42,988 nucleotides of DNA, taken from an uncultured Oscillospiraceae bacterium (GTDB taxonomy: Bacteria; Bacillota; Clostridia; Oscillospirales; Oscillospiraceae). Below, one piece after another: positions 16,368 through 25,520 of this stretch (its first letter is position 1; every line of letters starts with the position of its first letter). The stretch lies in assembly GCA_934565795.1 (NCBI GenBank), contig CAKTIM010000020.1, forward strand, positions 1-42,988, given 5' to 3'. The translations under genes were made by a program, and so were the position numbers. The notes beneath the pieces are model-generated. The model was given only the letters and a program-made list of their open reading frames with translations. It made no database searches and had not been told where the DNA came from.

Positions 16368-17795
16368 ATGAAGAAGATTCTCGCTATGCTCCTGGCAGTC
16401 GCCATGATTGCCACCCTGTTCGTCGGGATCGCTCCCGCCGCCAAGGCTGACGACGTGGTCACCCTGAAGTGGGTCACCGTCGGCTCCGGCATGCCCGCCA
16501 ACTACGACGCATGGAAAGACAACCTGAATGCCTACCTGGAAGAGAAGATCGGCGTCAACCTGGAAGTGGAAGTCATCGGCTGGGGCGACTGGGATACCCG
16601 CCGCAACATGATCGTCTCCACCAACGAGCCCTACGACATCATGTTCACCAACAACGGCACCTTCTACAACGACGTGACCATCGGCGCTTTCGCTGACATC
16701 GGCGACATCGTGGAGACCGCCGCTCCCGAGCTGTTCCAGTTTATCCCTGAGTCCTACTGGGATGCCTGCAAGATCGACGGCAAGCTGTACGGCGTGCCCA
16801 CCTACAAGGATTCCTCCGCGACCCACTACTTTGTGTATGACCTGGCCAAGGTCGAGGCCACCGGCCTGGATTACGCCTCCGCTCACACCATGAACGAGGT
16901 CACCCCCATCCTGAAGGCCATGTACGAGGCCGAGCAGTCCGCCGTGTTCATCCTGAACAAGGGCGGCCTGGATGCCATCTACGGCAGACAGTATGACGAT
17001 ATCTCCGCCGGCCTGCCCGCCATCGGTGTTTCCTATGCCAACGGCAAGGCCGAGGTCGTCTCCGTGTTTGAGCAGGAAGACGTCCTGGAAGACCTGAAGA
17101 CCCTGCACGAGTGGTATGAGGCCGGCTACATCAACGCCGACGCCGCCACCCTGGCCGAGGCTCCCACCTACCGTCCCTGCTTCGTGGCTCAGGGCTGGCC
17201 CGCGGCCGCCAAGACCACCTGGGGTCCCAACATGGGTGTTGGCGATCAGTGCGTCGCCATCCAGTGGGGCAACACCGTCCTGTCCAACGCTACCGTTCAG
17301 GGCTCCATGAACTGCATCTCCGCCGCCTGCAAGAATCCTGAGAAGGCTCTGCAGCTGCTGCAGCTGGTCAACACCGATTCCAAGGTCCGCGACGCGCTGT
17401 ACTATGGCCTGGAGGGCGACAACTTTGAGTACACCGCCGACGGCCGCGTGCACAAGCTGAACACCGACTGGACCATGGCCGGCTACACCCAGGGCACCTT
17501 CTTCCAGGTCACCCAGACCGACGACGTGGACTTCAACCAGTGGGACGAAGTGAAGGCCCTGAACGAGGAAGCCGTCGCCTCCCCCATCCTGGGCTTCTCC
17601 CTGAACAGTGAACCCATCGCCGACGACCTGGCCGCCTGCATCGCCATCTATGCTGAGTACCGTCCCATCCTGATGACCGGCACCCAGGATCCCGCCGAAA
17701 CCGTCGCCACCATGCTGGACGCCATGCGTGACTCCGGCCTGGACGACATCATCACCGAGATCCAGAGCCAGATCGACGCTTGGGTCGCTGGCTAA
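16368..17795 (+). CDS. Sugar-binding protein of transporter 2, DUF3502 type, without lipobox
   Basis: The product has 475 residues. The N-terminus is a signal peptide (MKKILAMLLAVAMIATLF...) ending PAAKADD, a signal peptidase I site, with no lipobox cysteine; family members in Gram-positives are normally lipoproteins. The central region matches extracellular solute-binding proteins. The end (SPILGFSLNSEPIADDLAAC, EYRPILMTGTQDP) matches DUF3502. Base use differs from neighbours (more GCT, GGT and CGT, few rare codons), consistent with high expression. AGGAGG (16355-16360) precedes the ATG at 16368. It should serve the two permeases upstream even though an element separates them. Ligand unknown. 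Confidence 0.9.
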   Translation: MKKILAMLLAVAMIATLFVGIAPAAKADDVVTLKWVTVGSGMPANYDAWKDNLNAYLEEKIGVNLEVEVIGWGDWDTRRNMIVSTNEPYDIMFTNNGTFYNDVTIGAFADIGDIVETAAPELFQFIPESYWDACKIDGKLYGVPTYKDSSATHYFVYDLAKVEATGLDYASAHTMNEVTPILKAMYEAEQSAVFILNKGGLDAIYGRQYDDISAGLPAIGVSYANGKAEVVSVFEQEDVLEDLKTLHEWYEAGYINADAATLAEAPTYRPCFVAQGWPAAAKTTWGPNMGVGDQCVAIQWGNTVLSNATVQGSMNCISAACKNPEKALQLLQLVNTDSKVRDALYYGLEGDNFEYTADGRVHKLNTDWTMAGYTQGTFFQVTQTDDVDFNQWDEVKALNEEAVASPILGFSLNSEPIADDLAACIAIYAEYRPILMTGTQDPAETVATMLDAMRDSGLDDIITEIQSQIDAWVAG

Positions 17796-17827
17796 GCAAG
17801 CAATCACATTCCATCTCCCCAACACCT

Positions 17828-17862
17828 GCGGGGTCGGTGCAGCCGCACCGACCCCGCCTTTT
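17828..17862 (+). terminator. Terminator of transporter operon 2
   Basis: GCGGGGTCGGTGC (17828-17840) and GCACCGACCCCGC (17845-17857) form a perfect 13-bp stem with an AGCC loop, followed by CTTTT. Confidence 0.9.
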
Positions 17863-17875
17863 CAGCATCCCACCC

Positions 17876-18583
17876 ATAGGGGCGGATACCAGCCGCCCAC
17901 AAAGTTGCGGAATTGAGCTGTCAGTTGAATGAAAATAGCCAAAAGCTTCTGAGTTCGTAGGGGGCGGCAACCTGCCGCTCCGCAACGCGACGGAGCAAAG
18001 CGGTGCGGTGAATGGGAGCAGGCGGCGCTACCACCAAAAGCTTCCCCTGGGGAAGCTGGCAGCCCGTAGGGCTGACTGAAAAGGGCCTACCGCAGTGCGT
18101 TTTTTATTAAGGGTGCGGTGAATGATACACGCCAATCCGTAGGGGCGGATATTAGCCGCCCGCAACGTTACGGAATTGAGCTGCCGGTTGAATGGCCACC
18201 ACCAAAATCTTCTGAGTTCGTAGGGGGCGGCAATTTGTCGCCCCGCCGGGTACCGGGATTGAGCGGTTCGTCTGTACAGCTCACGTTCGTTACCTTTCGG
18301 GCGGCTAATATCCGCCCCTACGGACTCAGAGTGTTTAACCGTCTACCTTTTTAACCAAATCTCTCTCAAAACCATTACCTGAGTGCCCTCTTCAGTCGCT
18401 GCGGCGACAGCTGATTAATTATTGTATCATTGCCACCGGCAATGATTGTTATTATAAATTCGCTGCGCTCTGCAACACCCCACAGGGAAGCTTGGGGGAT
18501 GTATCCTTTTATGTTATACGTTCATCTTTACTGCTACCGAAACCGTGGGGTTGAGGGACGACAGGTTGTCGTCCCCTACGGGC
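17876..18583. repeat. Intergenic repeat cluster 5
   Basis: Triloop palindromes lie near 17878-17900, 17956-17990, 18140-18160, 18220-18245, 18296-18322 and 18553-18583. The last, GGGACGACA-GGT-TGTCGTCCC, is a compensated variant of the usual stem. A short second-class module lies at 18037-18095 (AAGCTTCCCC...GGCAGCCCGTAGGGCTGACTG) and a full first-class module in reverse at 18379-18493. No gene is supported. Confidence 0.9.
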
Positions 18584-18626
18584 TCGGACGTTTTTTCTGC
18601 TTCCGTAACCCCTACGGATAGGGTAC

Positions 18627-18655
18627 TTGCCTTTTTTGCTTTGCAATGGTACAAT
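18627..18655 (+). promoter_or_regulatory. Probable promoter of the alpha-mannosidase gene
   Basis: TTGCCT (18627-18632), 17 bp, TACAAT (18650-18655). It lies 29 nt before the chosen start, giving a leader of about 23 nt. Confidence 0.6.
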
Positions 18656-18684
18656 CACAAAAAACAGACAGCGAGGAAATGTCT

Positions 18685-21600
18685 ATGTATTTTATCGATC
18701 AGAGAATTCAGGTCATCTGCAATCAGCTGGGGAATTTCCGCTTCCGGGAGAGTGTGAGTCTGCCGGATTGGGAGTATAAGAAGGGTCAGTTCTTCCGCCC
18801 GGAGGAGGCGGAGCGGGCGGGGACGCCCTGGGAGCGGTTCGACTGCCAGAGCATGCGCTGGTATGCCGACTACGCCGGAACCGACCAGTTCGAGGGAAAA
18901 TTCCAGGGCCAGCAAACGGATTTCCACGGCATCCCCGGCTCCCATTACTGGTTCCGCAGCCGGGTGACCATCCCGGAGCGCTTCGACGGGAAGTCCGTGT
19001 GGTTTCGTATCCACACCCAGATCGAGGAATGGGACGACGGCAAGAACCCCCAGTTCCTGGTGTTCGTCAACGGCCAGGTGGTGCAGGGGGCGGACATGAA
19101 CCACCGGGAGGTGCTGCTCAGCCGGTGCGCCCAGGGCGGCGAGGCCCTGGACATCGACATCCAGGCCTACACCGGCACCCTGCACCGGGAGTTTGCCTTC
19201 CTGGCAGACCTGTACGTGCTGGATGAGGAGATCAACCACCTCTATTATGACCTGCTGGTGCCCCTGCAGGCCTTCCCCCGGATGGAGCAGGACAGCAAGC
19301 TCCGCCTGGATATCCAGACCGTACTCAACGATACCATCAATCTGCTGGATCTGCGCCAGCCCTATTCCCCGGAATTTTTCGCCTCCATCCGCCGGGCCCA
19401 GGCCCACATCACCCATGAGCTGTATGAAAAAATGGGCGGCTGGGACGAGGTGATCGCCACCTGCATCGGCCACACCCACATCGACGTGGCCTGGTGGTGG
19501 ACGGTGGCCCAGACCCGGGAAAAGGTGGTGCGCTCCTTCGCCACCGTGCTCAAGCTCATGGAGGAGTACCCCAGCTACAAGTTCATGTCCAGCCAGCCAG
19601 TGCTGTATTATTTCCTGAAGCAGCGCTACCCGGAGCTGTTTGAGAAGATCAGGCAGCGGGTGGCCGAGGGCCGCTGGGAGACGGAGGGCGGCATGTGGCT
19701 GGAGGCGGACTGCAACCTGACCTCCGGCGAATCCCTGGTGCGCCAGTTCCTCCACGGCAAGCGCTTCTTCCGGGAGGAGTTCGGCCAGGATAATAAAATC
19801 CTCTGGCTGCCCGACGTGTTCGGCTACTCCGGCGCGCTTCCCCAGATCATGAAAAAATCCGGCGTGGACTATTTCATGACCACCAAGCTGGCCTGGAACC
19901 AGATCAACCGCATCCCCAACGACACCTTCATCTGGCGGGGCATCGACGGCAGCGAGGTGCTCACCCACCTGATCACCACCCTGGGCGTGGGCCAGAACCC
20001 CAAGGAGAGCTTCTTCACCACCTACAACGGCATGCTCCACCCGGACGCCATCATGGGCGGCTGGGAGCGCTACCAGAACAAGGAGATCAACAATGATATC
20101 CTCATCTCCTATGGCTACGGCGACGGCGGCGGCGGCCCCACCCGGCAGATGCTGGAAACCTCCCAGCGCATGGAGCAGGGCATCCGGGGCATCCCCAAAG
20201 TCCGGCAGGAGACGGCCCGCACCTACTTTGACCAGCTGAGCCAGCGGGTCATGGGCAATCGCCGCCTGGAGACCTGGGAGGGTGAATTCTATTTCGAGTA
20301 CCACCGGGGCACCTATACCTCCATGGCCCGGAACAAGCGGGGCAACCGCAAGAGCGAACTGGCCATGATGGACTTGGAGCTGCTGGGCGTGCTGGCCGGG
20401 GACTACCCCGCCCAGGAGGACACCCGGCTGTGGCGGGACATCATCCTGCTCAACCAGTTCCACGACATTCTGCCCGGCAGCTCCATTGCCGAGGTCTACG
20501 AGGTGACCAAGCAGGAATACGAGGAGCTGCACCGGGAGGTATCCGGCCTGATCCGAGCGCGGCTGGAGAAGCTGGCCGGGGCAGGCGAGGGCGTCACCGT
20601 GTTCAATACCCTGGGCTTTGAGCGCAGCGACGTGGTCTGCCTGGGCGAGCTGGATGCCGAAGCGCTGGAGGATGCCGCCGGGAACCGCTATGCCGTCCAG
20701 CAGACGGCGCAGGGCGCGTTTGCCTACCTGGAGCGCCTGCCCGCCAAGGGCTATGTGACGCTGCGCAAAGCCGGCGGCGCGGCCCCCTCTCCCTTCCGCC
20801 GCCGGGACGCGCATCACCTGGAAACCCCCTATTATTCCGTCGCCCTGGATGAAAATGGCCGCTTTGAATCCCTGTTTGATAAGGAATTCGACCGGGAGCT
20901 GCTGCGGCCGGGCCAAAAGGGCAATCTGCTCCGGGTCTACGAGGATAAGCCCATCTACTACGACAACTGGGACATCGACCGCTACTACACGGAAAAATCC
21001 TATGACGTGGAGCACCTGGTTTCAATGAACTGGACGGAGGACGGCCCGGTGCGCACTACCTTAGAGCTGTGCTACGAATTCTGCGGCTGCACCCTCCGGC
21101 AGCACATCCACTTCTACGCGAACACCCGGCGCATTGACTTTGAATCCACCGTGGATTGGAAGCTCCACCAGCACCTGCTGAAGGCGGAGTTCCCCCTGGA
21201 TATCCACACCGACGAGGCCACCTTTGAGATTCAGTTCGGCAACGTCACCCGCAAGGTGCATTCCAACACCAGCTGGGACAAGGCCCGCTTTGAAAGCTGC
21301 GCCCAGAAGTGGATGGATTACTCCGAGGGCAACTACGGCGTCAGCCTGCTCAACGACTGCAAGTACGGCCACAGCGTCCTGGACGGCGTGGTGGGCCTGA
21401 CCCTCATCAAGAGCGGCGTGGAGCCGAACCCCAACACCGACGTGGAGCTGCACACCTTCACCTACGCCCTGTACCCCCACGGCGGCACCTGGAAGCAGGC
21501 CCATACCGTGCAGGAGAGCTACAAGCTCAACCAGCCGGCCTACGTCCTGCCCACCGGCACCCCCGGCACATCCTACAGCTTCGCCCAGGTGAACAGGGAC

Positions 21601-21831
21601 AACGTGATCCTGGAAACCGTCAAGCAGGCAGAAAACGGTAAGGGCACCATCCTGCGCCTCTACGAATGCCAGAACGCCCGCACCAAATTCACCCTCACCG
21701 TCCCCGCCCACACGCAAAAAGCCTACATCACCAACCTCCTGGAAGAAATCCAGGAAGAACTCCCCCTCCAAAACGGCCAGATCACCCACACCATCAAACC
21801 CTACGAAATCCTCACCCTCCTGATCCAGTAA
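18685..21831 (+). CDS. GH38 alpha-mannosidase
   Basis: The product has 1048 residues, the usual length for bacterial GH38, and no signal peptide, so it acts in the cytoplasm on imported mannosides. An N-terminal domain precedes the catalytic domain. Zn-binding motif HTHIDVAWWW gives His265 and Asp267; the nucleophile is Asp377 in LWLPDVFGYSG. QFHDILPGSSI is the conserved C-terminal end of the catalytic region (middle-domain His and Asp). The rest forms the beta-sandwich domains, including YYDNWDIDRYY. The ATG at 18685 was chosen because GCGAGG ends 8 nt upstream; ATGs at 18646 and 18679 have poor or no site. With the GH20 enzyme it suggests breakdown of N-glycan-like oligosaccharides (inference). 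No terminator follows; a palindrome begins about 10 nt after the stop. Confidence 0.95.
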   Translation: MYFIDQRIQVICNQLGNFRFRESVSLPDWEYKKGQFFRPEEAERAGTPWERFDCQSMRWYADYAGTDQFEGKFQGQQTDFHGIPGSHYWFRSRVTIPERFDGKSVWFRIHTQIEEWDDGKNPQFLVFVNGQVVQGADMNHREVLLSRCAQGGEALDIDIQAYTGTLHREFAFLADLYVLDEEINHLYYDLLVPLQAFPRMEQDSKLRLDIQTVLNDTINLLDLRQPYSPEFFASIRRAQAHITHELYEKMGGWDEVIATCIGHTHIDVAWWWTVAQTREKVVRSFATVLKLMEEYPSYKFMSSQPVLYYFLKQRYPELFEKIRQRVAEGRWETEGGMWLEADCNLTSGESLVRQFLHGKRFFREEFGQDNKILWLPDVFGYSGALPQIMKKSGVDYFMTTKLAWNQINRIPNDTFIWRGIDGSEVLTHLITTLGVGQNPKESFFTTYNGMLHPDAIMGGWERYQNKEINNDILISYGYGDGGGGPTRQMLETSQRMEQGIRGIPKVRQETARTYFDQLSQRVMGNRRLETWEGEFYFEYHRGTYTSMARNKRGNRKSELAMMDLELLGVLAGDYPAQEDTRLWRDIILLNQFHDILPGSSIAEVYEVTKQEYEELHREVSGLIRARLEKLAGAGEGVTVFNTLGFERSDVVCLGELDAEALEDAAGNRYAVQQTAQGAFAYLERLPAKGYVTLRKAGGAAPSPFRRRDAHHLETPYYSVALDENGRFESLFDKEFDRELLRPGQKGNLLRVYEDKPIYYDNWDIDRYYTEKSYDVEHLVSMNWTEDGPVRTTLELCYEFCGCTLRQHIHFYANTRRIDFESTVDWKLHQHLLKAEFPLDIHTDEATFEIQFGNVTRKVHSNTSWDKARFESCAQKWMDYSEGNYGVSLLNDCKYGHSVLDGVVGLTLIKSGVEPNPNTDVELHTFTYALYPHGGTWKQAHTVQESYKLNQPAYVLPTGTPGTSYSFAQVNRDNVILETVKQAENGKGTILRLYECQNARTKFTLTVPAHTQKAYITNLLEEIQEELPLQNGQITHTIKPYEILTLLIQ

Positions 21832-21841
21832 TACCCACCCC

Positions 21842-22303
21842 CCGTAGGGGCGGATACCAGCCGCCCGCAACCCATCGGTTTCGATAGCAGTAAGTTGAAT
21901 GGCACCAGAAAAAACACCTGCCCTCCGTAGGGGTCGGCAACCTGCCGACCCTCAGCTTCACGGTTTCGGAAGCAGTAAAGATGAACGTATACCAAAAAAG
22001 GATACATCTCTTAGCTTCCCTGAGGGGGAAGCTGTCGCCGCAGCGACTGAAGAGGGCACTCAGCGTATGGTTTTGAGAGAGATTTGGTTAAAAAGGTAGA
22101 CGGTTAAACACTATGAGTGCGTAGGGGCGGATACCAGCCGCCCGAAAGCCAACGAACGTGAGCTGCACAGACAAACCGCTCAATCCCGGTACCCGGCGGG
22201 GCGGCAAATTGCCGCCCCCTACGGACTCAGGAACTTTTGGTGATGCCCATTCAGTTGACAACTCAATCCCGCGACGTTGCGGGCGGCTGGTATCCGCCCC
22301 TAC
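21842..22303. repeat. Intergenic repeat cluster 6
   Basis: Palindromes lie near 21843-21870, 21925-21953, 22119-22145, 22197-22222 and 22279-22305. A short first-class module lies at 22013-22063 (AGCTTCCCTGAGGGGGAAGC then GTCGCCGCAGCGACTGAAG). It lacks the ~65-bp nested hairpin found in the long copies. No gene is supported and no clear promoter for the GH3 gene is visible. Confidence 0.9.
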
Positions 22304-22350
22304 GAAGCGATGCTATCCATTCAACGCACTCTCTAAAAAAGGAGCACCCT

Positions 22351-24573
22351 ATGGAACCTTATGAGAATCCTGCCCTGGCCCCGGAGGAGCGGGCGGAGGA
22401 TTTGCTGGGGCGGATGACCTTGGCGGAGAAGATCGGTCAGCTGAACCAGCGGCTGTATGGCTTCGCTGTCTACTGTCGGGAGGGGGATGATATTTCCCTC
22501 ACCCCGGAATTTGAGCAGGAGGTAGCCCGCTGGGGCGGGCTGGGATGCCTGTACGGGCTGCACCGGGCGGATCCCTGGTCGCGGCGGGATCACGCCACAG
22601 GCCTGGCCGGAGTGCTCTCCGCCAGGGCGCGCAATCAGGTGCAGGCCTATGTGATCGCCCACTCCCGCTTCGGCATCCCCACCCTGTTCAGCACCGAGTG
22701 CCCCCACGGCCATCAGGCCCTGGACGGCTACCTGCTGCCGGTGAATCTGGCCTCCGGCTGCACCTTTTCCCCGGAGCTGCTGGAGGCGGCGGAGGCGGTG
22801 GCCGGGCAGCAGCTGCGGGAAATGGGCATCGACCTGGCTTTGGTGTCCGCCCTGGATGTGCTGCGCGACCCCCGCTGGGGCCGCAGTGAGGAATGCTTTG
22901 GCGAGGATCCCTACCTGGCCTCCCGCATGGCCGCTGCGGCGGTGCGGGGCATCCGGGCGCAGAGGGTGGACGTGGTGGCCAAGCACCTGTGCGCCCAGGG
23001 GGAGACCACTGGGGGCGTCAACGCCAGTGCCGCCCGCATCGGCCCACGGGAGCTGCGGGAGATCCACCTGCCCCCGGTGCAGGCGGCGGTGGAGGCCGGG
23101 GCGGCAGGCGTCATGGCCGCCTACAATGAGATCGACGGCACCTACTGCCATGCCAACCTCTGGCTGCTGCAAGACCTGCTGCGGGGGGAATACGGCTTCC
23201 GGGGCTTTGTCATGTCCGACGGCGTGGCCATCGACCAGCTGGACGCCGTCACCGGCGACCGGGTAGCCTCCGGCGCACTGGCCCTGAATTCCGGGGTGGA
23301 CATGGGCCTGTGGGACACGGGCTTCCAAAAGCTGGAGGAGGCCGTCCGCCGGGGGCTGACCGACGAGCAGACCATCGACCGGGCCGCCCGCCGCATCCTC
23401 ACCCTGAAATTCCGCCGGGGCCTCTTTGAAAACCCCTACATCCCGGAGACCGATTCCTATACCCACTATACTCACCGGGCCTATCCCCAGGCAGCCGCCC
23501 TGGCCGAGCACAGCCTGGTGCTGCTGAAAAATGAAAATCATCTGCTGCCCCTGCCATCAGGGAAACGGGTGGGCCTCACCGGCCCCAATGCGGACGCCCT
23601 CTACAACCAATTGGGCGACTATACCCCGCCCCTGCGTCCCGGCGCGGGCATCACCCCCCGGCAGGGGCTGGAAAAAATGGGCGTGCCCCTGACCTGCGCC
23701 CCCTGCCCTCTGTTCGGCGGCGGGGAAGCGGAGGTGCAGGCCGCGCTGGATACCCTTGCGGGCTGCGAAACCGTGGTGGCGGTGCTGGGCGGCAGCTCCA
23801 GCCGGTTTGCCGACTGCACGTTTCTGGATAACGGCGCGCTCCAGGCCCAGGCGGAGCAGACCATGGACTGCGGCGAGAATGTGGATGTGTCCGCGCTTTC
23901 CCTGCCCGGCTGCCAGCTGCGGCTGCTGGAGGCGCTGCACGACGCAGGCAAGCGCCTGATCACCGTGCTCATCGGCGGCCGCCCCTATGCCATGGAGAAA
24001 ATCGCCGCCCTGTCCGATGCTCTCATCTGCGCCTTTTACCCTGGCCCTACTGGCGGCGAGGCCATCGCAAAGCTCCTGTGCGGCAAAATCCAGCCCGCCG
24101 GACGGCTGTGCGTCTCCCTGCCCGATACCCCCGGCCAGCTGCCGGTGTATTACAACGCCAAGGATTCCTACCGCCCCGGCGCTTACTGCGACGCACCCAG
24201 GCCCCGGTATTCCTTTGGCTTCGGCCTGAGCGGCACCACCTTTGCCTACGCGCTGGAATCTGCGCCGGATGGGGAGAATCTGCGCCTGACCTTCCGGGTG
24301 ACCAACACCGGCCCCCGCCCCGGCTGGGCCGTGCCCCAGCTGTACCTGCACCGCACCCAGGGCATCGCCACCTCCCGCATCCGCCAGCTCTGCGGCTTCC
24401 ACAAGCTGCACCTGTCCCCCGGCGAAGACGCGACGGTCACCGTCCCCATCCCCCCATCCTCCCTCACCCAATGGGACGCCGCCTCCCACCCCCGCCGCCC
24501 CGCCGGCATAATCCAATGGTTCCTCACCGACGAAGGCACCCCCCACCTCCAGGGCGAATTCAAGCTCTCTTAG
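22351..24573 (+). CDS. GH3 glycosidase (beta-glucosidase/xylosidase type)
   Basis: The product has 740 residues and no signal peptide, so it is intracellular. Order: GH3 N-terminal barrel (MTLAEKIGQLNQRLYG to about residue 370), C-terminal alpha/beta sandwich (VLLKNENHLLPLP onwards), then a fibronectin-III-like tail (LTFRVTNTGPRPGWAVPQLY). The nucleophile is Asp290 in GFVMSDGVAID; RDPRWGRSEECFGEDPYL is the classical substrate-site motif. GH3 enzymes release terminal beta-glucose, xylose or GlcNAc; the sandwich domain argues for glucosidase or xylosidase rather than NagZ. The ATG at 22351 follows AAAAAAGGAG. It is probably monocistronic, with a terminator before the convergent ribF. Confidence 0.93.
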   Translation: MEPYENPALAPEERAEDLLGRMTLAEKIGQLNQRLYGFAVYCREGDDISLTPEFEQEVARWGGLGCLYGLHRADPWSRRDHATGLAGVLSARARNQVQAYVIAHSRFGIPTLFSTECPHGHQALDGYLLPVNLASGCTFSPELLEAAEAVAGQQLREMGIDLALVSALDVLRDPRWGRSEECFGEDPYLASRMAAAAVRGIRAQRVDVVAKHLCAQGETTGGVNASAARIGPRELREIHLPPVQAAVEAGAAGVMAAYNEIDGTYCHANLWLLQDLLRGEYGFRGFVMSDGVAIDQLDAVTGDRVASGALALNSGVDMGLWDTGFQKLEEAVRRGLTDEQTIDRAARRILTLKFRRGLFENPYIPETDSYTHYTHRAYPQAAALAEHSLVLLKNENHLLPLPSGKRVGLTGPNADALYNQLGDYTPPLRPGAGITPRQGLEKMGVPLTCAPCPLFGGGEAEVQAALDTLAGCETVVAVLGGSSSRFADCTFLDNGALQAQAEQTMDCGENVDVSALSLPGCQLRLLEALHDAGKRLITVLIGGRPYAMEKIAALSDALICAFYPGPTGGEAIAKLLCGKIQPAGRLCVSLPDTPGQLPVYYNAKDSYRPGAYCDAPRPRYSFGFGLSGTTFAYALESAPDGENLRLTFRVTNTGPRPGWAVPQLYLHRTQGIATSRIRQLCGFHKLHLSPGEDATVTVPIPPSSLTQWDAASHPRRPAGIIQWFLTDEGTPHLQGEFKLS

Positions 24574-24610
24574 CGGCAACCCGCCGACCCTACGGGAGGG
24601 CAAAATTTTT

Positions 24611-24640
24611 GCGCGCTGCAATCCGCAGCGCGCGTTTGTT
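24611..24640. terminator. Bidirectional terminator between GH3 and ribF
   Basis: GCGCGCTGC (24611-24619) and GCAGCGCGC (24625-24633) form a perfect 9-bp stem with GTTTGTT on one side and TTTTT on the other. It separates convergent transcripts and abuts the ribF stop. A degenerate half palindrome (CGGCAACCCGCCGACC, about 24575-24590) lies next to the GH3 stop. Confidence 0.75.
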
Positions 24641-25520
24641 ATATTTGGGTGAAATATGTCCTGGCCTGTTGAGCGTTTTTTTGGATTTCCTGCTGCATTT
24701 CCTCCAGGGAGGCGAATTTGCGTTCGGGGCGGAGGAATTTGTGGAATTCCAGGGTGATCTCCCGGCCGTACAGGTCGCCGGAGTAGTCCAGGAGCCAGGT
24801 TTCGGCGTTGATGCCCTGGCCGGAGACGGTGGGGCGGGTGCCGATGTTGGTGACGGCGCTGTAGGCGCGGCCGTCCAGGGTGACCTGTACGGCGTAGACG
24901 CCCCGGCGGGGGGTGGCCACTCCGGCGGGCCAGGCCAGATTGGCGGTGGGGATGCCCAGGGTGCGGCCAAGCTGATGGCCATGGAGCACCGGGCCGGTGA
25001 GGATATGGGGGTGGCCCAGGAAGGCGTCGGCCTGCTCCATCTCCCCCTGCTCCAGCAGGGCGCGGATGTGGGTGGATGAGACTCTTACCCCGTCCAGGCT
25101 CTGCTCCGGCACCACGGCCCAGGGCAGGCCCTCCCGGCAGCAGTAGGCGGCAATGGTTTCGCCGCTGCCCAGGCCCCGGCGGCCGAAGCGGAAATCATCT
25201 CCGCAGACGAAGCCCGCGCCGCCGTACTCCCGGCGGAGCAGATCCAGAAAAACCTGCCAGTCGGTTTCCAGCATCCGCCGGTCAAAGGGCAGGGTAATCA
25301 CCTGGGGAACCCAGCGGCGCAGCAGCCGCTCCCGGTCGGCGGGGGTATTGATGAGCACCGGGGAGGTACCCAGCACCAGTGCGTCCGGGTGCTCCCGGAA
25401 GGTCACGGCCCCGGCCTCCAGTCCGTTTTCCGCCGCCAGGCGGCGGCATTCGTTGAGCAGGGCCTGGTGCCCCAGGTGGACACCGTCGAAAAAGCCCAGC
25501 GCGTAAATCACATGTTTCAT
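24639..25520 (-). CDS. ribF: Bifunctional riboflavin kinase/FAD synthetase RibF
   Basis: The product has 293 residues. It makes FMN from riboflavin and then FAD in the cytoplasm. The N-terminal adenylyltransferase domain shows the HxGH-like motif GFFDGVHLGHQALL (residues 9-22) and VSSTHIRALLEQG. The C-terminal kinase domain begins LGRTLGIPTANLAWP and carries VTNIGTRPTV and ETWLLDYSGDLYG. Length is slightly short of the usual ~310. It is the last gene of the translation operon; its ATG overlaps the truB stop by four bases (25517-25520), a common pairing in Firmicutes. Confidence 0.95.
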   Translation of the reverse strand: MKHVIYALGFFDGVHLGHQALLNECRRLAAENGLEAGAVTFREHPDALVLGTSPVLINTPADRERLLRRWVPQVITLPFDRRMLETDWQVFLDLLRREYGGAGFVCGDDFRFGRRGLGSGETIAAYCCREGLPWAVVPEQSLDGVRVSSTHIRALLEQGEMEQADAFLGHPHILTGPVLHGHQLGRTLGIPTANLAWPAGVATPRRGVYAVQVTLDGRAYSAVTNIGTRPTVSGQGINAETWLLDYSGDLYGREITLEFHKFLRPERKFASLEEMQQEIQKNAQQARTYFTQI

